NCBI RefSeq assembly: GCF_900114485.1
Contig: NZ_FOTF01000006.1
Span: forward strand, 1-64,000
Direction: 5' to 3'
Source of the DNA: Loktanella salsilacus
GTDB taxonomy: Bacteria > Pseudomonadota > Alphaproteobacteria > Rhodobacterales > Rhodobacteraceae
DNA: 64,000 nucleotides
The notes under the pieces are model-generated. The model had not been told where the DNA came from. It did not search any database and worked only from the letters and a program-made list of their open reading frames with translations. Within the stretch, counting starts at the first letter, position 1. Each line of letters begins with the position of its first letter. The translations under genes and the position numbers were made by a program. Shown in pieces: positions 46,896 to 55,255 of the stretch.

Positions 46896-48571
46896 GTGCT
46901 GCAAAAGCAAACGACCGACTGATCTATATGGCGCTTGGCGGCGCCGGTGAAATCGGCATGAACTGCTACGTCTACGGCTATGGCCCCAAAGGCAAAGAGC
47001 GTCTGATCGTCATCGATCTGGGCGTCACCTTTCCCGACATGGATGGCACGCCCGGCGTTGACCTGATTTTCCCCGATATCACCTGGCTGAAAGAACGCCG
47101 GGCGCAGATCGAGGGTATTTTCATCACCCACGCCCACGAAGACCACGTCGGCGCGGTTGGCCTGCTGTGGGAACAGCTGGGCGCGCCGATCTATGCGCGT
47201 AAATTCACCGCGAACATCGCGCGGCGCAAGCTGCAGGAAAAGGGCCACCCCGACAACGTCGTCACCGTGGTTGAACCTTATCCTGCCGTGATCGACTGCG
47301 GCCCGTTCAAGGTGTCCTACGTCCCGATCAGCCACTCGATCCCCGAAAGCGCGGGTCTGGTGATCGACTCGGCCGCTGGCCGCATCGTGCACACGGGCGA
47401 CTTTAAGGTCGACATGACCCCCGTGGTCGGCGACCCGTTCAACACCGCCCTATGGGAAGAGATTGCCAAGGACGGCGTCAAGGCGCTGGTCTGCGACAGC
47501 ACGAACATCTTCTCTCCGCACGCGGGCCGTTCGGAAATGTCCATCGGTCCAGCGATCACGGAACTGATGCGCAATGCCACCGGCATGGTCGCGGCGACGA
47601 CCTTTGCGTCAAACATCGCGCGCCTAAAGACACTGGCTGACGCCGCTGTGGCCGCTGGCCGCACGGTCTGCCTGCTGGGCCGGTCGATGAACCGCATGGT
47701 CGAAGCGGCCAAGGAAACCGGTCTGCTGACCAACTTCCCCGCCACGATCGGGCCAGAGGATGCGGTCAACGTGCCGCGCAATCAGCTGATGTTGCTGGTC
47801 ACCGGCTCTCAGGGTGAACGCCGCGCTGCGTCTGCCCAGCTGTCGCAAGGCAGCTATCTGGGGCTGAAGCTGAAAGAAGGCGACACCTTCCTGTTCTCGT
47901 CCAAGACGATTCCGGGTAACGAAAAGGGTGTGATCCGCATCATGAACCAGCTGAGCGAGCTGGGCGTTGATATCGTCGACGACGATGGCGGCAAGTATCA
48001 CGTCTCTGGCCACGCGAACCGCCCTGATCTGGAAACCATGCACCAGATCATCAAGCCGCAGTTCCTGATCCCGATGCACGGCGAGCACCGTCACCTGCGT
48101 GAACACGTGAAGGTCGCGGGTCAGTTCGGCCTGCCCGGTATCGTGGCCGTCAACGGTATGATGATCGACCTGTCGGGCAACCAGCCCACCGTTGCTGAAT
48201 ACGTCGAAACCGGTCGCACCTATCTGGACGGCTCGGTTCAGATTGGCGCGATGGACGGCGTTGTACGTGACCGGATCCGGATGGCCTTGAATGGCCTTGC
48301 CGTGGTCACGGTGATCATCGACGAAAACGATGAACCGCTGGGCGATCCTTGGGTCGAACTGTCGGGTCTGACGGAAACAGGACGCTCCGACTCTGCCCTT
48401 GCAGAAATCATGGAGGCCGATCTGGCGCAATTCATTGGCCGCGCAGACGCCAAGACGATCCGCGATGATGTGAAGCTTGAAAAAGAGCTGAAGAACGTCG
48501 CGCGCCGCTCTGCCCAAGGTGAGATTGGCAAAAAGCCCGAAGTCATCGTTGTGATCAGCCGTCTGGGCTGA
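46892..48571 (+). CDS. rnj: Ribonuclease J
   Basis: 559-residue metallo-beta-lactamase/beta-CASP RNase with endo- and 5'-exonuclease activity in RNA decay and rRNA processing. The catalytic zinc motif is THAHEDHVGAV (His80, His82, Asp84, His85). Other parts are SHSIPESAGLVIDSAAGRIV, CDSTNIFSPHAGRSE and the beta-CASP residues in VSGHANRPDLETMHQIIKPQ and IPMHGEHRHL. ATG overlaps the coaX stop. A strong bidirectional terminator follows 20 bp after the stop. Confidence 0.96.
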   Translation: MSAAKANDRLIYMALGGAGEIGMNCYVYGYGPKGKERLIVIDLGVTFPDMDGTPGVDLIFPDITWLKERRAQIEGIFITHAHEDHVGAVGLLWEQLGAPIYARKFTANIARRKLQEKGHPDNVVTVVEPYPAVIDCGPFKVSYVPISHSIPESAGLVIDSAAGRIVHTGDFKVDMTPVVGDPFNTALWEEIAKDGVKALVCDSTNIFSPHAGRSEMSIGPAITELMRNATGMVAATTFASNIARLKTLADAAVAAGRTVCLLGRSMNRMVEAAKETGLLTNFPATIGPEDAVNVPRNQLMLLVTGSQGERRAASAQLSQGSYLGLKLKEGDTFLFSSKTIPGNEKGVIRIMNQLSELGVDIVDDDGGKYHVSGHANRPDLETMHQIIKPQFLIPMHGEHRHLREHVKVAGQFGLPGIVAVNGMMIDLSGNQPTVAEYVETGRTYLDGSVQIGAMDGVVRDRIRMALNGLAVVTVIIDENDEPLGDPWVELSGLTETGRSDSALAEIMEADLAQFIGRADAKTIRDDVKLEKELKNVARRSAQGEIGKKPEVIVVISRLG

Positions 48572-48590
48572 TCACCGCATCAGGCAAAGC

Positions 48591-48628
48591 AAAAGGGCGC
48601 TGGATCAGATTGATCCAGCGCCCTTTTT
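48591..48628. terminator. Strong bidirectional intrinsic terminator between rnj and the DEAD-box gene
   Basis: AAAAGGGCGCTGGATCA pairs perfectly with TGATCCAGCGCCCTTTT around the loop GAT. The T-run serves the plus strand (rnj) and the A-run serves the minus-strand helicase gene. Confidence 0.92.
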
Positions 48629-48776
48629 CATGTCCGAACAGACCGTCGCTGTCCTTCATTCTTTCGGTTGATAATATATCGGGTGGCTGTTTGGTGCGCC
48701 AATGGTTCATGAACCAGCCAGCGATGGGCAGCGCCCCGACGGATCGACCGGGCAAAACCCAGTCGATCCATTTTGC

Positions 48777-50510
48777 TTAACCGTTGCTACGCTCTTGAAA
48801 GCTTTTCGCAATGAATTCAGGTGTGTCGTCACCCATACCAATCACATTGTCAGCGCGCCCGCCACGGTCGCGGTTGCCGCGGTCGTTACCATTGCGATTG
48901 TTGTCATGCCGTTCGTTCCGGTCGTTTCCGTTCCGGTCCGATGCATTGCGATCTTGCGGCCCGCGATCTTGGGGGCCACGGTTGCGGCCGCCACGGCGAT
49001 TGGCTTGCGCCGCGTCAGGCGCTTGCGCAGGTTCTTGGTCTGCAACAACGACCGGCGTTGGCGTTGCAACAGCTTCTGCGACAACTTCTGGCGCTGCGGG
49101 CACTGGGTTTACAGCCTCTGGCGCAGTGTCCCGGCGCGTGCGGCTGCGCCGTGTGCGGCGTTCGGGGCGCGGTGCGTCGGTTGCTTCTGCCGCAGGTGCG
49201 GCTTCGGCTTGCGGTGCAGCCTCGGTCGTTTGATCTGCAACCGCTTCTACCGGGGCAGTGGCTGCTTTGCGTGGACCGCGTGTGCGCGAGCGGCGCGGCT
49301 TTTCCTCGCGCGGGGCATCAACGTCGTCAATCGGGGACGTCGTCGTCGGCGGTGTCACATCGCCCATCAGGTTTTCAAGCCGCGGGATCGGGGCTTGTAC
49401 CAGACGTTCGACGTCAGCCAGGTTCTTTTCATCGCGCGGCGCGCAAATCATGATCGCAACGCCGGACCGACCAGCACGGCCGGTGCGGCCAATCCGGTGG
49501 ACGTAATCCTCGGCGTGGCTGGGCACGTCGAAGTTAAAAACGTGTGTCACGGCAGGAATATCAAGCCCGCGTGCGGCGACGTCGGACGCCACCAGAAAGC
49601 GGATCGACCCATCGCGAAAGCCGTCCAGCGTACGTGTGCGGTGCGACTGGTCCAGATCGCCGTGGATCGGCTCGGCGTTCATACCATGCTTTTTCAGCGA
49701 CTTAGCGACCACGTCCACGTCGGACTTGCGGTTGCAAAAGATGATCGCGTTGGAACAAGCGTCGCCTTCGGCGGCGATCAGGCGGCGCAGCAGCTCGCGC
49801 TTTTCCGCATCGGCCTTGGTCTTGTTGGAGCCTTGAAAGAGTACCACACCTTGCTTGATATTCGCACCAGTCGAGGCCGCACGTGCGACTTCGATCTTGG
49901 CAGGATTGGACAAGAAGGTATTGGTAATACGCTCGATCTCCGGTGCCATCGTGGCCGAGAAGAACAGCGTCTGACGCGTGAAGGGCGTCATTTGGAAGAT
50001 ACGTTCAATATCCGGGATGAAACCCATGTCCAGCATGCGGTCAGCTTCGTCGACGACCATGATTTTCACGTCGGACAGAATCAGTTTGCCACGCTCGAAA
50101 TGGTCGATCAGGCGGCCGGGCGTCGCGATCAGCACATCGACGCCTTTGTCGATCAGCTGGTCTTGCTCTTTGAACGAGGTGCCGCCGATCAGCAGCGCCT
50201 TCGTCAGCTTGGTGTATTTGGCATAGGCGTCAAAGTTTTCCGCAACCTGCGCCGCCAATTCCCGTGTTGGGGCCAGCACCAGCGACCGGGGCATCCGCGC
50301 CCGGGCACGTCCGCGGCCCAGCATGTGGATCATCGGCAGGGTGAAGCTGGCGGTTTTGCCGGTGCCCGTCTGGGCGATCCCAAGCACATCGCGCCCTTCA
50401 AGGGCGGGGGGAATCGCGCCAGCCTGAATCGGCGTCGGCGTCTCGTAGCCCGTATCGGCAATTGCCTTGAGCACTTTGGGATCGAGGTTAAGGTCAGAAA
50501 ACTTGGTCAT
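48777..50510 (-). CDS. DEAD-box RNA helicase (RhlE-like) with long disordered tail
   Basis: 577 residues. The helicase core (about 1-370) has the Q motif YETPTPIQAGAIPPALEGRD, motif I AQTGTGKT, Ia APTRELAAQV, II VVDEADRMLDMGF, III FFSATM and VI HRIGRTGRAG. The C-terminal 200 residues are low complexity: Ala/Pro/Glu-rich, then Arg-rich patches (RTRRSRTRRD), ending in Asn/Asp/Arg/Gly repeats (DRNASDRNGNDRNERHDNNR). Such tails bind RNA and favour phase separation in relatives. RhlE or CsdA-like roles in ribosome assembly or cold adaptation are plausible; the exact subtype is not decided. Confidence 0.93.
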   Translation of the reverse strand: MTKFSDLNLDPKVLKAIADTGYETPTPIQAGAIPPALEGRDVLGIAQTGTGKTASFTLPMIHMLGRGRARARMPRSLVLAPTRELAAQVAENFDAYAKYTKLTKALLIGGTSFKEQDQLIDKGVDVLIATPGRLIDHFERGKLILSDVKIMVVDEADRMLDMGFIPDIERIFQMTPFTRQTLFFSATMAPEIERITNTFLSNPAKIEVARAASTGANIKQGVVLFQGSNKTKADAEKRELLRRLIAAEGDACSNAIIFCNRKSDVDVVAKSLKKHGMNAEPIHGDLDQSHRTRTLDGFRDGSIRFLVASDVAARGLDIPAVTHVFNFDVPSHAEDYVHRIGRTGRAGRSGVAIMICAPRDEKNLADVERLVQAPIPRLENLMGDVTPPTTTSPIDDVDAPREEKPRRSRTRGPRKAATAPVEAVADQTTEAAPQAEAAPAAEATDAPRPERRTRRSRTRRDTAPEAVNPVPAAPEVVAEAVATPTPVVVADQEPAQAPDAAQANRRGGRNRGPQDRGPQDRNASDRNGNDRNERHDNNRNGNDRGNRDRGGRADNVIGMGDDTPEFIAKSFQERSNG

Positions 50511-50688
50511 GTAGCCCTTTCAGAAATGCGGCTTATCCGGCCGCAGAACTGCGCGGCCCGCCCGACCGGATTGTCGGGGCGTTCGACAGGCATCGCGTTA
50601 CGCCAATAATGCCCAATCGTCAAGGTTTAGGCGGAACAGCACCGTCTTTGAGGGCGTTGAGGTGCAAATAACACCGAAAGGACACGAC

Positions 50689-51114
50689 ATGATCAAGAAG
50701 CATGGCACGGCAAACTGGCAGGGCACGCTGAAAGATGGAATCGGCAAGGTGTCGACTCAGACGGATGCGTTGAACGATCACCCCTATGGTTTCAAGGCCC
50801 GGTTCGAGGATGGCCCCGGCACCAATCCCGAAGAACTGGTCGGCGCAGCCCATGCCGCGTGTTTCGCGATGGCGATGTCGCTGAACCTTGGTGAAAAGGG
50901 TTATACGGCGGATAACATCGACGCCAAATCAACGGTGTCGCTCGAAGAGGTCGATGGCGGTTTTGCTGTCACAAAGGCACATATCGAGGTCACTGCGACG
51001 ATCCCCGGAATTTCGGATGCAGACTTTTTGGCTGTCGCGCAGGCTACGGAAAAAGGTTGCCCAATCAGCAAGTTGCTGAATGCTGAAATCACGATGGATG
51101 CCAAGCTCGTCTGA
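50689..51114 (+). CDS. OsmC/Ohr family protein
   Basis: 141-residue OsmC-fold hydroperoxide reductase-like protein. The two conserved Cys are Cys58 (GAAHAACFAMAMS) and Cys124 (ATEKGCPISKLL), the peroxidatic and resolving residues. The N-terminal part HGTANWQGTLKDGIGKVSTQ is typical of OsmC. Start ATG 50689 has GAAAGGA upstream. Single gene, divergent from the helicase gene by 178 bp and followed by a terminator. Confidence 0.92.
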   Translation: MIKKHGTANWQGTLKDGIGKVSTQTDALNDHPYGFKARFEDGPGTNPEELVGAAHAACFAMAMSLNLGEKGYTADNIDAKSTVSLEEVDGGFAVTKAHIEVTATIPGISDADFLAVAQATEKGCPISKLLNAEITMDAKLV

Positions 51115-51140
51115 TTTTCGACTTTGTGCGTATGATGATG

Positions 51141-51165
51141 GGGGCAGCACTTTGCTGCCCCTTTT
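51141..51165 (+). terminator. Intrinsic terminator after the OsmC gene
   Basis: GGGGCAGC (51141-51148) pairs with GCTGCCCC (51154-51161) around the loop ACTTT, followed by TTTTC. It lies 27 bp after the stop and 17 bp before the end of the convergent lipoprotein gene. Confidence 0.85.
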
Positions 51166-51181
51166 CGTTGGGACTGTCCCA

Positions 51182-51664
51182 CTATCCGTCATCCACTTTC
51201 GCTAAAACGCGGGCAAATGCCTCTGCCGGGACGGTGCCGTTATAGCGTCCACGCAGTCCCCAAACACGCAGCGGCAGGCCGGTTTGCGCGGCAAGGCGGA
51301 ACGCGGTTTCGCTGAGTGTAACAACGCCCACTTCGGCCGGTTGGCAGCCGTCTATGCAATGGGTCAGAAGGCGATCATGGGCTGTATAATCCAGCGTTTG
51401 CCCGCCAGAGGTCATGCGGCCGATCCGCGGGCCATTCGCGTCCCGCCTTCGGACATTGGTGAAAACGCCAAAGGCACGCCCGTCCGGCCCCAGCGTAATG
51501 ACAGGCCGCGCGGTCATCAGGCCATTGCCATCCGCGCCGCGGAACACTTCCCTTTCCTGCGTTGTAAATGTCGTCGTGCCGCGCCAGCCATCGTAGGATT
51601 GCAAGACGTCATCCCTGATCGGGATGCAGGCGGATAAAAACAGAATCAAACATAACCATCGCAT
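51182..51664 (-). CDS. Lipoprotein of unknown function
   Basis: 160 residues. MRWLCLILFLSACIPIRDD gives a short signal peptide with lipobox LSAC (Cys13). The mature part is mainly beta-like with TTQEREVFRGADGNGLM, RPVITLGPDGRAFGVF and two Cys in HCIDGCQPAEVG. The family is not recognised. It lies 43 bp downstream of the GIY-YIG nuclease gene on the same strand, in a region with a weak CtrA-like box (51687-51702). Confidence 0.7.
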   Translation of the reverse strand: MRWLCLILFLSACIPIRDDVLQSYDGWRGTTTFTTQEREVFRGADGNGLMTARPVITLGPDGRAFGVFTNVRRRDANGPRIGRMTSGGQTLDYTAHDRLLTHCIDGCQPAEVGVVTLSETAFRLAAQTGLPLRVWGLRGRYNGTVPAEAFARVLAKVDDG

Positions 51665-51707
51665 AACGTCACTTTGGACGTACCGGGTTAACTATTACTG
51701 AACGAAT

Positions 51708-52253
51708 CTAAGACAAAAACGTCGTGTGATAGGCGACCAGCCGATCGAAATGAGCTTGCAAAGAGCGTTTGAGGTGCCGCTCGTCCTTAACGGTTTGAAT
51801 ATAGTCTACCAGCGATAGGTAATGCGCGATCTGGCGGGGCAGGCGCTGCGCGGGGCGCAGGCGGTCTTGGCGTTCGTCTTCGGCGATGACCTGCACAATC
51901 TGCGGCGCGGGCAGGTCGGCGGACAGGTCGGTGTCGCTGGTCATGGCCTTGCCATTCATCAGCTGGTTCTGGGCGTCGAATGTTGCGAATAGATAAGCCT
52001 CTAGCGCGGGAATGGCGCTTGGGTCGGCGACGGGCCACGCCTTGACATAGGCGATTTCCCAGACGTCGATCATGCGGTTGGCGATGATGTCTGACCGAGC
52101 AGATGTCAGGTGTCGCCGCACGCGGGACCGGATGCCGTCAACGGATTGGCCGACGTAGATCGGCACGCCGTCCAGGTCGCACAGGGCGTAGACGCCGATT
52201 TGGTCGGTCAGATCCTTGATCTGGCGCGCGCGGTAAGCCTTGGGATCGATCAC
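51708..52253 (-). CDS. GIY-YIG endonuclease, candidate restriction partner of the adjacent C5 methyltransferase
   Basis: 181 residues. The GIY-YIG nuclease fold is clear: Gly20-Val-Tyr22 and Tyr33-Val-Gly35 (IGVYALCDLDGVPIYVGQSV), Arg42/Arg44 and His48 in the next helix, Glu85 (PALEAYLFATFD) and Asn96/Asn100. The C-terminal 70 residues may be a specificity or dimerisation part. The ATG overlaps the methyltransferase stop by 4 bp (ATGA). GIY-YIG type II restriction enzymes paired with C5 methyltransferases are known (Eco29kI, Cfr42I, NgoMIII), so a restriction role is reasonable, but a repair or modification-linked role cannot be excluded. Confidence 0.8.
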   Translation of the reverse strand: MIDPKAYRARQIKDLTDQIGVYALCDLDGVPIYVGQSVDGIRSRVRRHLTSARSDIIANRMIDVWEIAYVKAWPVADPSAIPALEAYLFATFDAQNQLMNGKAMTSDTDLSADLPAPQIVQVIAEDERQDRLRPAQRLPRQIAHYLSLVDYIQTVKDERHLKRSLQAHFDRLVAYHTTFLS

Positions 52254-53398
52254 GCGGCGGACCGGATGCGACGCGTATGGCGGATCAGCGGTTGGAAAAT
52301 ATGGGTGTCTAAATGGCGCACGACGGGCACAGCCACGCCGTCACCGGACAGGCGGTAGGCGTCGTTAAACCGCGCGGGCAGGCGGTAACTGTCGGGCAGG
52401 CCCATCAGGCGCGCGGCCTCGCGTGTTGAGAGCAGGCGAGCGGTGACGGTGCCGTCGCGCACGATCAGGACAGTCTGCCGGGATGATCCGCCACCCGGCG
52501 TGCGCAGGCAGCCTGCGATGCCGTCAAAGCGGACCTCTGCCCGCTGCACGGTTTGGCCCAGCCCATCAGGACGGCCGCGTTTATAGACGGTGCCCACGTG
52601 CAAGCCGCCCGCGTCGACTGCATCTTGCACGCGGGCGCGGTGGGGGGCGGTCATGAGGCTGAGCAAGCGGTCTAGGCTGGTGGGTGTCATGACGTCGGGC
52701 GCAGCGGTGTCGATCAGATCGGCCAGCGCCGCATTGGGGCGCGCGGGGTCGGGCAGGGTCCACCAGATCCAGCGCTGCGCCAATTTGCGCGGTAGCGCGG
52801 CATGGGCGGCGCGGATGCGGTCCGTATGAAAGGTGCCGCTGGGGGCATCTTGGGTCAACCCGGCGGGCAGGTCCAGATCATCGCGCACGGCGATGACAAA
52901 GACGCGGGGACGGCTTTGCGGTAGGAAATGGCGGGCGTCAATCTCCATCGCGCCGCAGCGATAGCCGCAGGCAGCGAAGGCGTCGACGACCGCCTGAAAA
53001 TCCCGGCCCCCGTGGCTGGACAGCAGGCCTGTGACGTTTTCAAACGCAAGAATGCCGGGCGCAAAGCCGCCCGCGCGCGCCGCGCGAACGTGTTCGATCC
53101 ATGCAAAAAACGTTGATGACCGCGCCCCCGCAAGGCCGGACCGGTGGCCAGCAAGGCTGAGGTCCTGACAAGGGCTGCTGGCCCAATATAAATCAATCGG
53201 TTGTTGCAAAAGGGCAGGGTCTAGCGCTGCGATATCACCGCAGATCAGACCATCAGCGCCCCAATTTTCCGCATAGGCTGCGCATTTGCCCGCATCAATG
53301 TCATTGGCAAAAGCTAAATCCCAGCCATCCGACAAGGCCGCCCTGACCATGCCCGCACCCGCGAAAAATTCGGAAAATCTGGGGGTGGGCGGGGTCAT
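52250..53398 (-). CDS. DNA (cytosine-5-)-methyltransferase
   Basis: 382-residue C5 cytosine methyltransferase. Motif I FSEFFAGAGMVRAAL (SAM binding), motif IV YWASSPCQDLSLAG with catalytic Cys77, motif VI FENVTG (Glu120-Asn-Val), motif VIII QSRPR (residues 161-165), then a variable target-recognition stretch to about residue 300, and motifs IX-X near GGGSSRQTVLIV and GDGVAVPVV. All core motifs look intact. The recognition sequence cannot be read. Its stop overlaps the GIY-YIG gene start. Confidence 0.93.
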   Translation of the reverse strand: MTPPTPRFSEFFAGAGMVRAALSDGWDLAFANDIDAGKCAAYAENWGADGLICGDIAALDPALLQQPIDLYWASSPCQDLSLAGHRSGLAGARSSTFFAWIEHVRAARAGGFAPGILAFENVTGLLSSHGGRDFQAVVDAFAACGYRCGAMEIDARHFLPQSRPRVFVIAVRDDLDLPAGLTQDAPSGTFHTDRIRAAHAALPRKLAQRWIWWTLPDPARPNAALADLIDTAAPDVMTPTSLDRLLSLMTAPHRARVQDAVDAGGLHVGTVYKRGRPDGLGQTVQRAEVRFDGIAGCLRTPGGGSSRQTVLIVRDGTVTARLLSTREAARLMGLPDSYRLPARFNDAYRLSGDGVAVPVVRHLDTHIFQPLIRHTRRIRSAA

Positions 53399-53431
53399 TT
53401 CTGTCCTTTCAGCTTCGAACAGAATAGGAAC

Positions 53432-53464
53432 GGGGCGGGTTTTTCACAAGGCAAAACCCGCCCC
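53432..53464 (-). terminator. Hairpin downstream of prfC
   Basis: GGGGCGGGTTTT (53432-53443) pairs perfectly with AAAACCCGCCCC (53453-53464) around a 9-base loop. It lies 12 bp past the prfC stop and 34 bp before the methyltransferase start, so it may insulate the two genes. Confidence 0.65.
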
Positions 53465-53476
53465 AATCGATGTCCT

Positions 53477-55072
53477 TTAGACCATCATTTCCTTGGTCGC
53501 CGACAGCTTGATATCCGGGTAATCGCGGCCCACGCGGTCGATGTCCCATTGTAGGCGGGTCAAGAACACGGTGTCGCCGTCGTTATCCAGCGCGATGTGC
53601 TGTTTGTTGGCGGCGGCGAATTTATCCACCGCGTCGCGGGTGCCGTGCACCCAGCGGGCCGATGTGAATTGCGAGCCTTCAAAGCGGACGGGCAGGCCGT
53701 ATTCCATCTCGATCCGGCTTGCGAGCACTTCGAACTGCAGGGCCCCGACGACGCCGACGATAAAGCCAGAACCAAAGGTCGGCTTGAACACCTTGGCCGC
53801 GCCTTCTTCGGCAAACTGCATCAGCGCCTTTTCAAGGTGCTTGGCCTTCATCGGGTCGCCCGCGCGGGCGGTTTGCAACAGCTCCGGCGCAAAGGACGGG
53901 ATGCCGGTCACTTTCAGCGCTTCGCCCTCGGTCAGGGTGTCGCCGATCCGCAGCTGGCCGTGGTTGGGGATGCCGATGATATCGCCGGCCCAGGCCTCTT
54001 CGGCCAACTCGCGGTCGGCGGCGAGGAACATCACCGGGTTGGTGATTGCCATCTGCTTTTTGCTGCGCACGTGGGTCAGCTTCATCCCGCGTTCAAAGTG
54101 GCCCGACGACATGCGGACAAACGCCACGCGGTCGCGGTGCTTTGGGTCCATATTGGCCTGCACCTTAAAGACAAAGCCGGTGACAGGCGTCTCCTCTGGC
54201 GCGATCATGCGGGGTTCGGCGCGCTGGATCTGCGGCTCTGGCCCGTAGGTCGCGATGCCTTCCATCAGTTCCTTAACACCGAAAGAGTTGATGGCAGAGC
54301 CGAACCAGATCGGGGTCATAGTGCCCGCCAGCATCGCGTCGTGATCCAGCTTTGGCATCAGTTCTTGCGCCATCTCGATCTCTTCCAAGAAGGTACCAAG
54401 CAGCTCTGCGGGGATCAGTTCCTTGAGTTTCGGATCAGACAACCCGCTGATGCGCACGGATTGCGCGACCTTGTTGCGGTCGGCGCGGTCCATCAGGTCC
54501 AGCCGGTCGTTCAGGATGTCATAGGTGCCGATGAATTCACGGCCCTTGCCGATTGGCCAAGACGCAGGCGTCACGTCAATCGCAAGATTTTCCTGAATCT
54601 CGTCAATGATTTCAAAGGTATCGCGGCTTTCGCGGTCCATCTTGTTACAGAACGTCAAGATCGGCAGATCGCGCATGCGGCAGACTTCAAACAGCTTTTG
54701 CGTCTGGCTTTCCACACCCTTTGCGCCGTCGATCACCATGACGGCGGCGTCCACGGCGGTGAGTGTGCGATAGGTGTCTTCGGAAAAGTCAGAGTGGCCG
54801 GGCGTGTCCACCAGATTGAACCGGTAGCCATCGAAATCGAACGACATCGCCGAGGCCGAGACGGAAATGCCCCGGTCCTTTTCCATCTGCATAAAGTCAG
54901 AGCGCGTGCGCCGCGCTTCGCCCTTGGCGCGCACCTGTCCAGCCATCTGAATAGCGCCGCCATACAGCAGGAATTTTTCAGTCAGCGTCGTCTTACCAGC
55001 GTCCGGGTGCGAGATGATCGCAAAGGTCCGGCGGCGGGCGATTTCAGGCGGAAGGGCAGGGCGATTTGTCAT
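53477..55072 (-). CDS. prfC: Peptide chain release factor 3
   Basis: 531-residue translational GTPase that recycles RF1/RF2 after termination. G1 is RTFAIISHPDAGKTTLTEKF, G2/G3 are RGISVSASAMSF and FNLVDTPGHSDF, G4 CNKMDR. Family-specific domain features such as FTSARWVHGTRD and the C-terminal HIALDNDGDTVFLTRLQWD match PrfC rather than EF-G. Start ATG 55072; the frame extends to 55144 but the conserved N-terminus (MTNRPALPPEIARRRTFAII) begins here. Stand-alone minus-strand gene. Confidence 0.96.
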   Translation of the reverse strand: MTNRPALPPEIARRRTFAIISHPDAGKTTLTEKFLLYGGAIQMAGQVRAKGEARRTRSDFMQMEKDRGISVSASAMSFDFDGYRFNLVDTPGHSDFSEDTYRTLTAVDAAVMVIDGAKGVESQTQKLFEVCRMRDLPILTFCNKMDRESRDTFEIIDEIQENLAIDVTPASWPIGKGREFIGTYDILNDRLDLMDRADRNKVAQSVRISGLSDPKLKELIPAELLGTFLEEIEMAQELMPKLDHDAMLAGTMTPIWFGSAINSFGVKELMEGIATYGPEPQIQRAEPRMIAPEETPVTGFVFKVQANMDPKHRDRVAFVRMSSGHFERGMKLTHVRSKKQMAITNPVMFLAADRELAEEAWAGDIIGIPNHGQLRIGDTLTEGEALKVTGIPSFAPELLQTARAGDPMKAKHLEKALMQFAEEGAAKVFKPTFGSGFIVGVVGALQFEVLASRIEMEYGLPVRFEGSQFTSARWVHGTRDAVDKFAAANKQHIALDNDGDTVFLTRLQWDIDRVGRDYPDIKLSATKEMMV

Positions 55073-55255
55073 GGCTGATCCTGTAACCTGCGGCAGGGGT
55101 AAGGGCAATGCGGGGCTGTGCGTCACGCGCTGCATCCCTGTCATGAAAAGAAGTTAGCCTAAATCAACCTGTGGGCTGCTTTCGCCATATTCTTGCCGAA
55201 CCATTTTGTGATTAATCATTTAGCAACTATTGGAAGAACCAAGAGAGATGCTTTG

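Noticed and set aside
48703-48716. TGGTTCATGAACCA palindrome near a TATAAT-like stretch, considered as a small-RNA gene
   Set aside because: The region is the 148-bp gap between a terminator and the helicase stop; there is no clear promoter-plus-terminator pair to support an RNA gene.
48702-50609. 635-codon open frame on the plus strand opposite the DEAD-box helicase gene
   Set aside because: The helicase motifs on the minus strand are unambiguous; the opposite frame is low-complexity Cys/Arg/Gly with no recognisable domain.
52250-53398. Assigning the Eco29kI specificity CCGCGG to the methyltransferase
   Set aside because: Similarity in gene order does not give specificity, and CCGCGG occurs in this window (for example 33383-33388 and 40185-40190), so there is no avoidance signal to use.
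53597-55078. 493-codon plus-strand frame opposite prfC
   Set aside because: Shadow of prfC; no start signal and no known motif.
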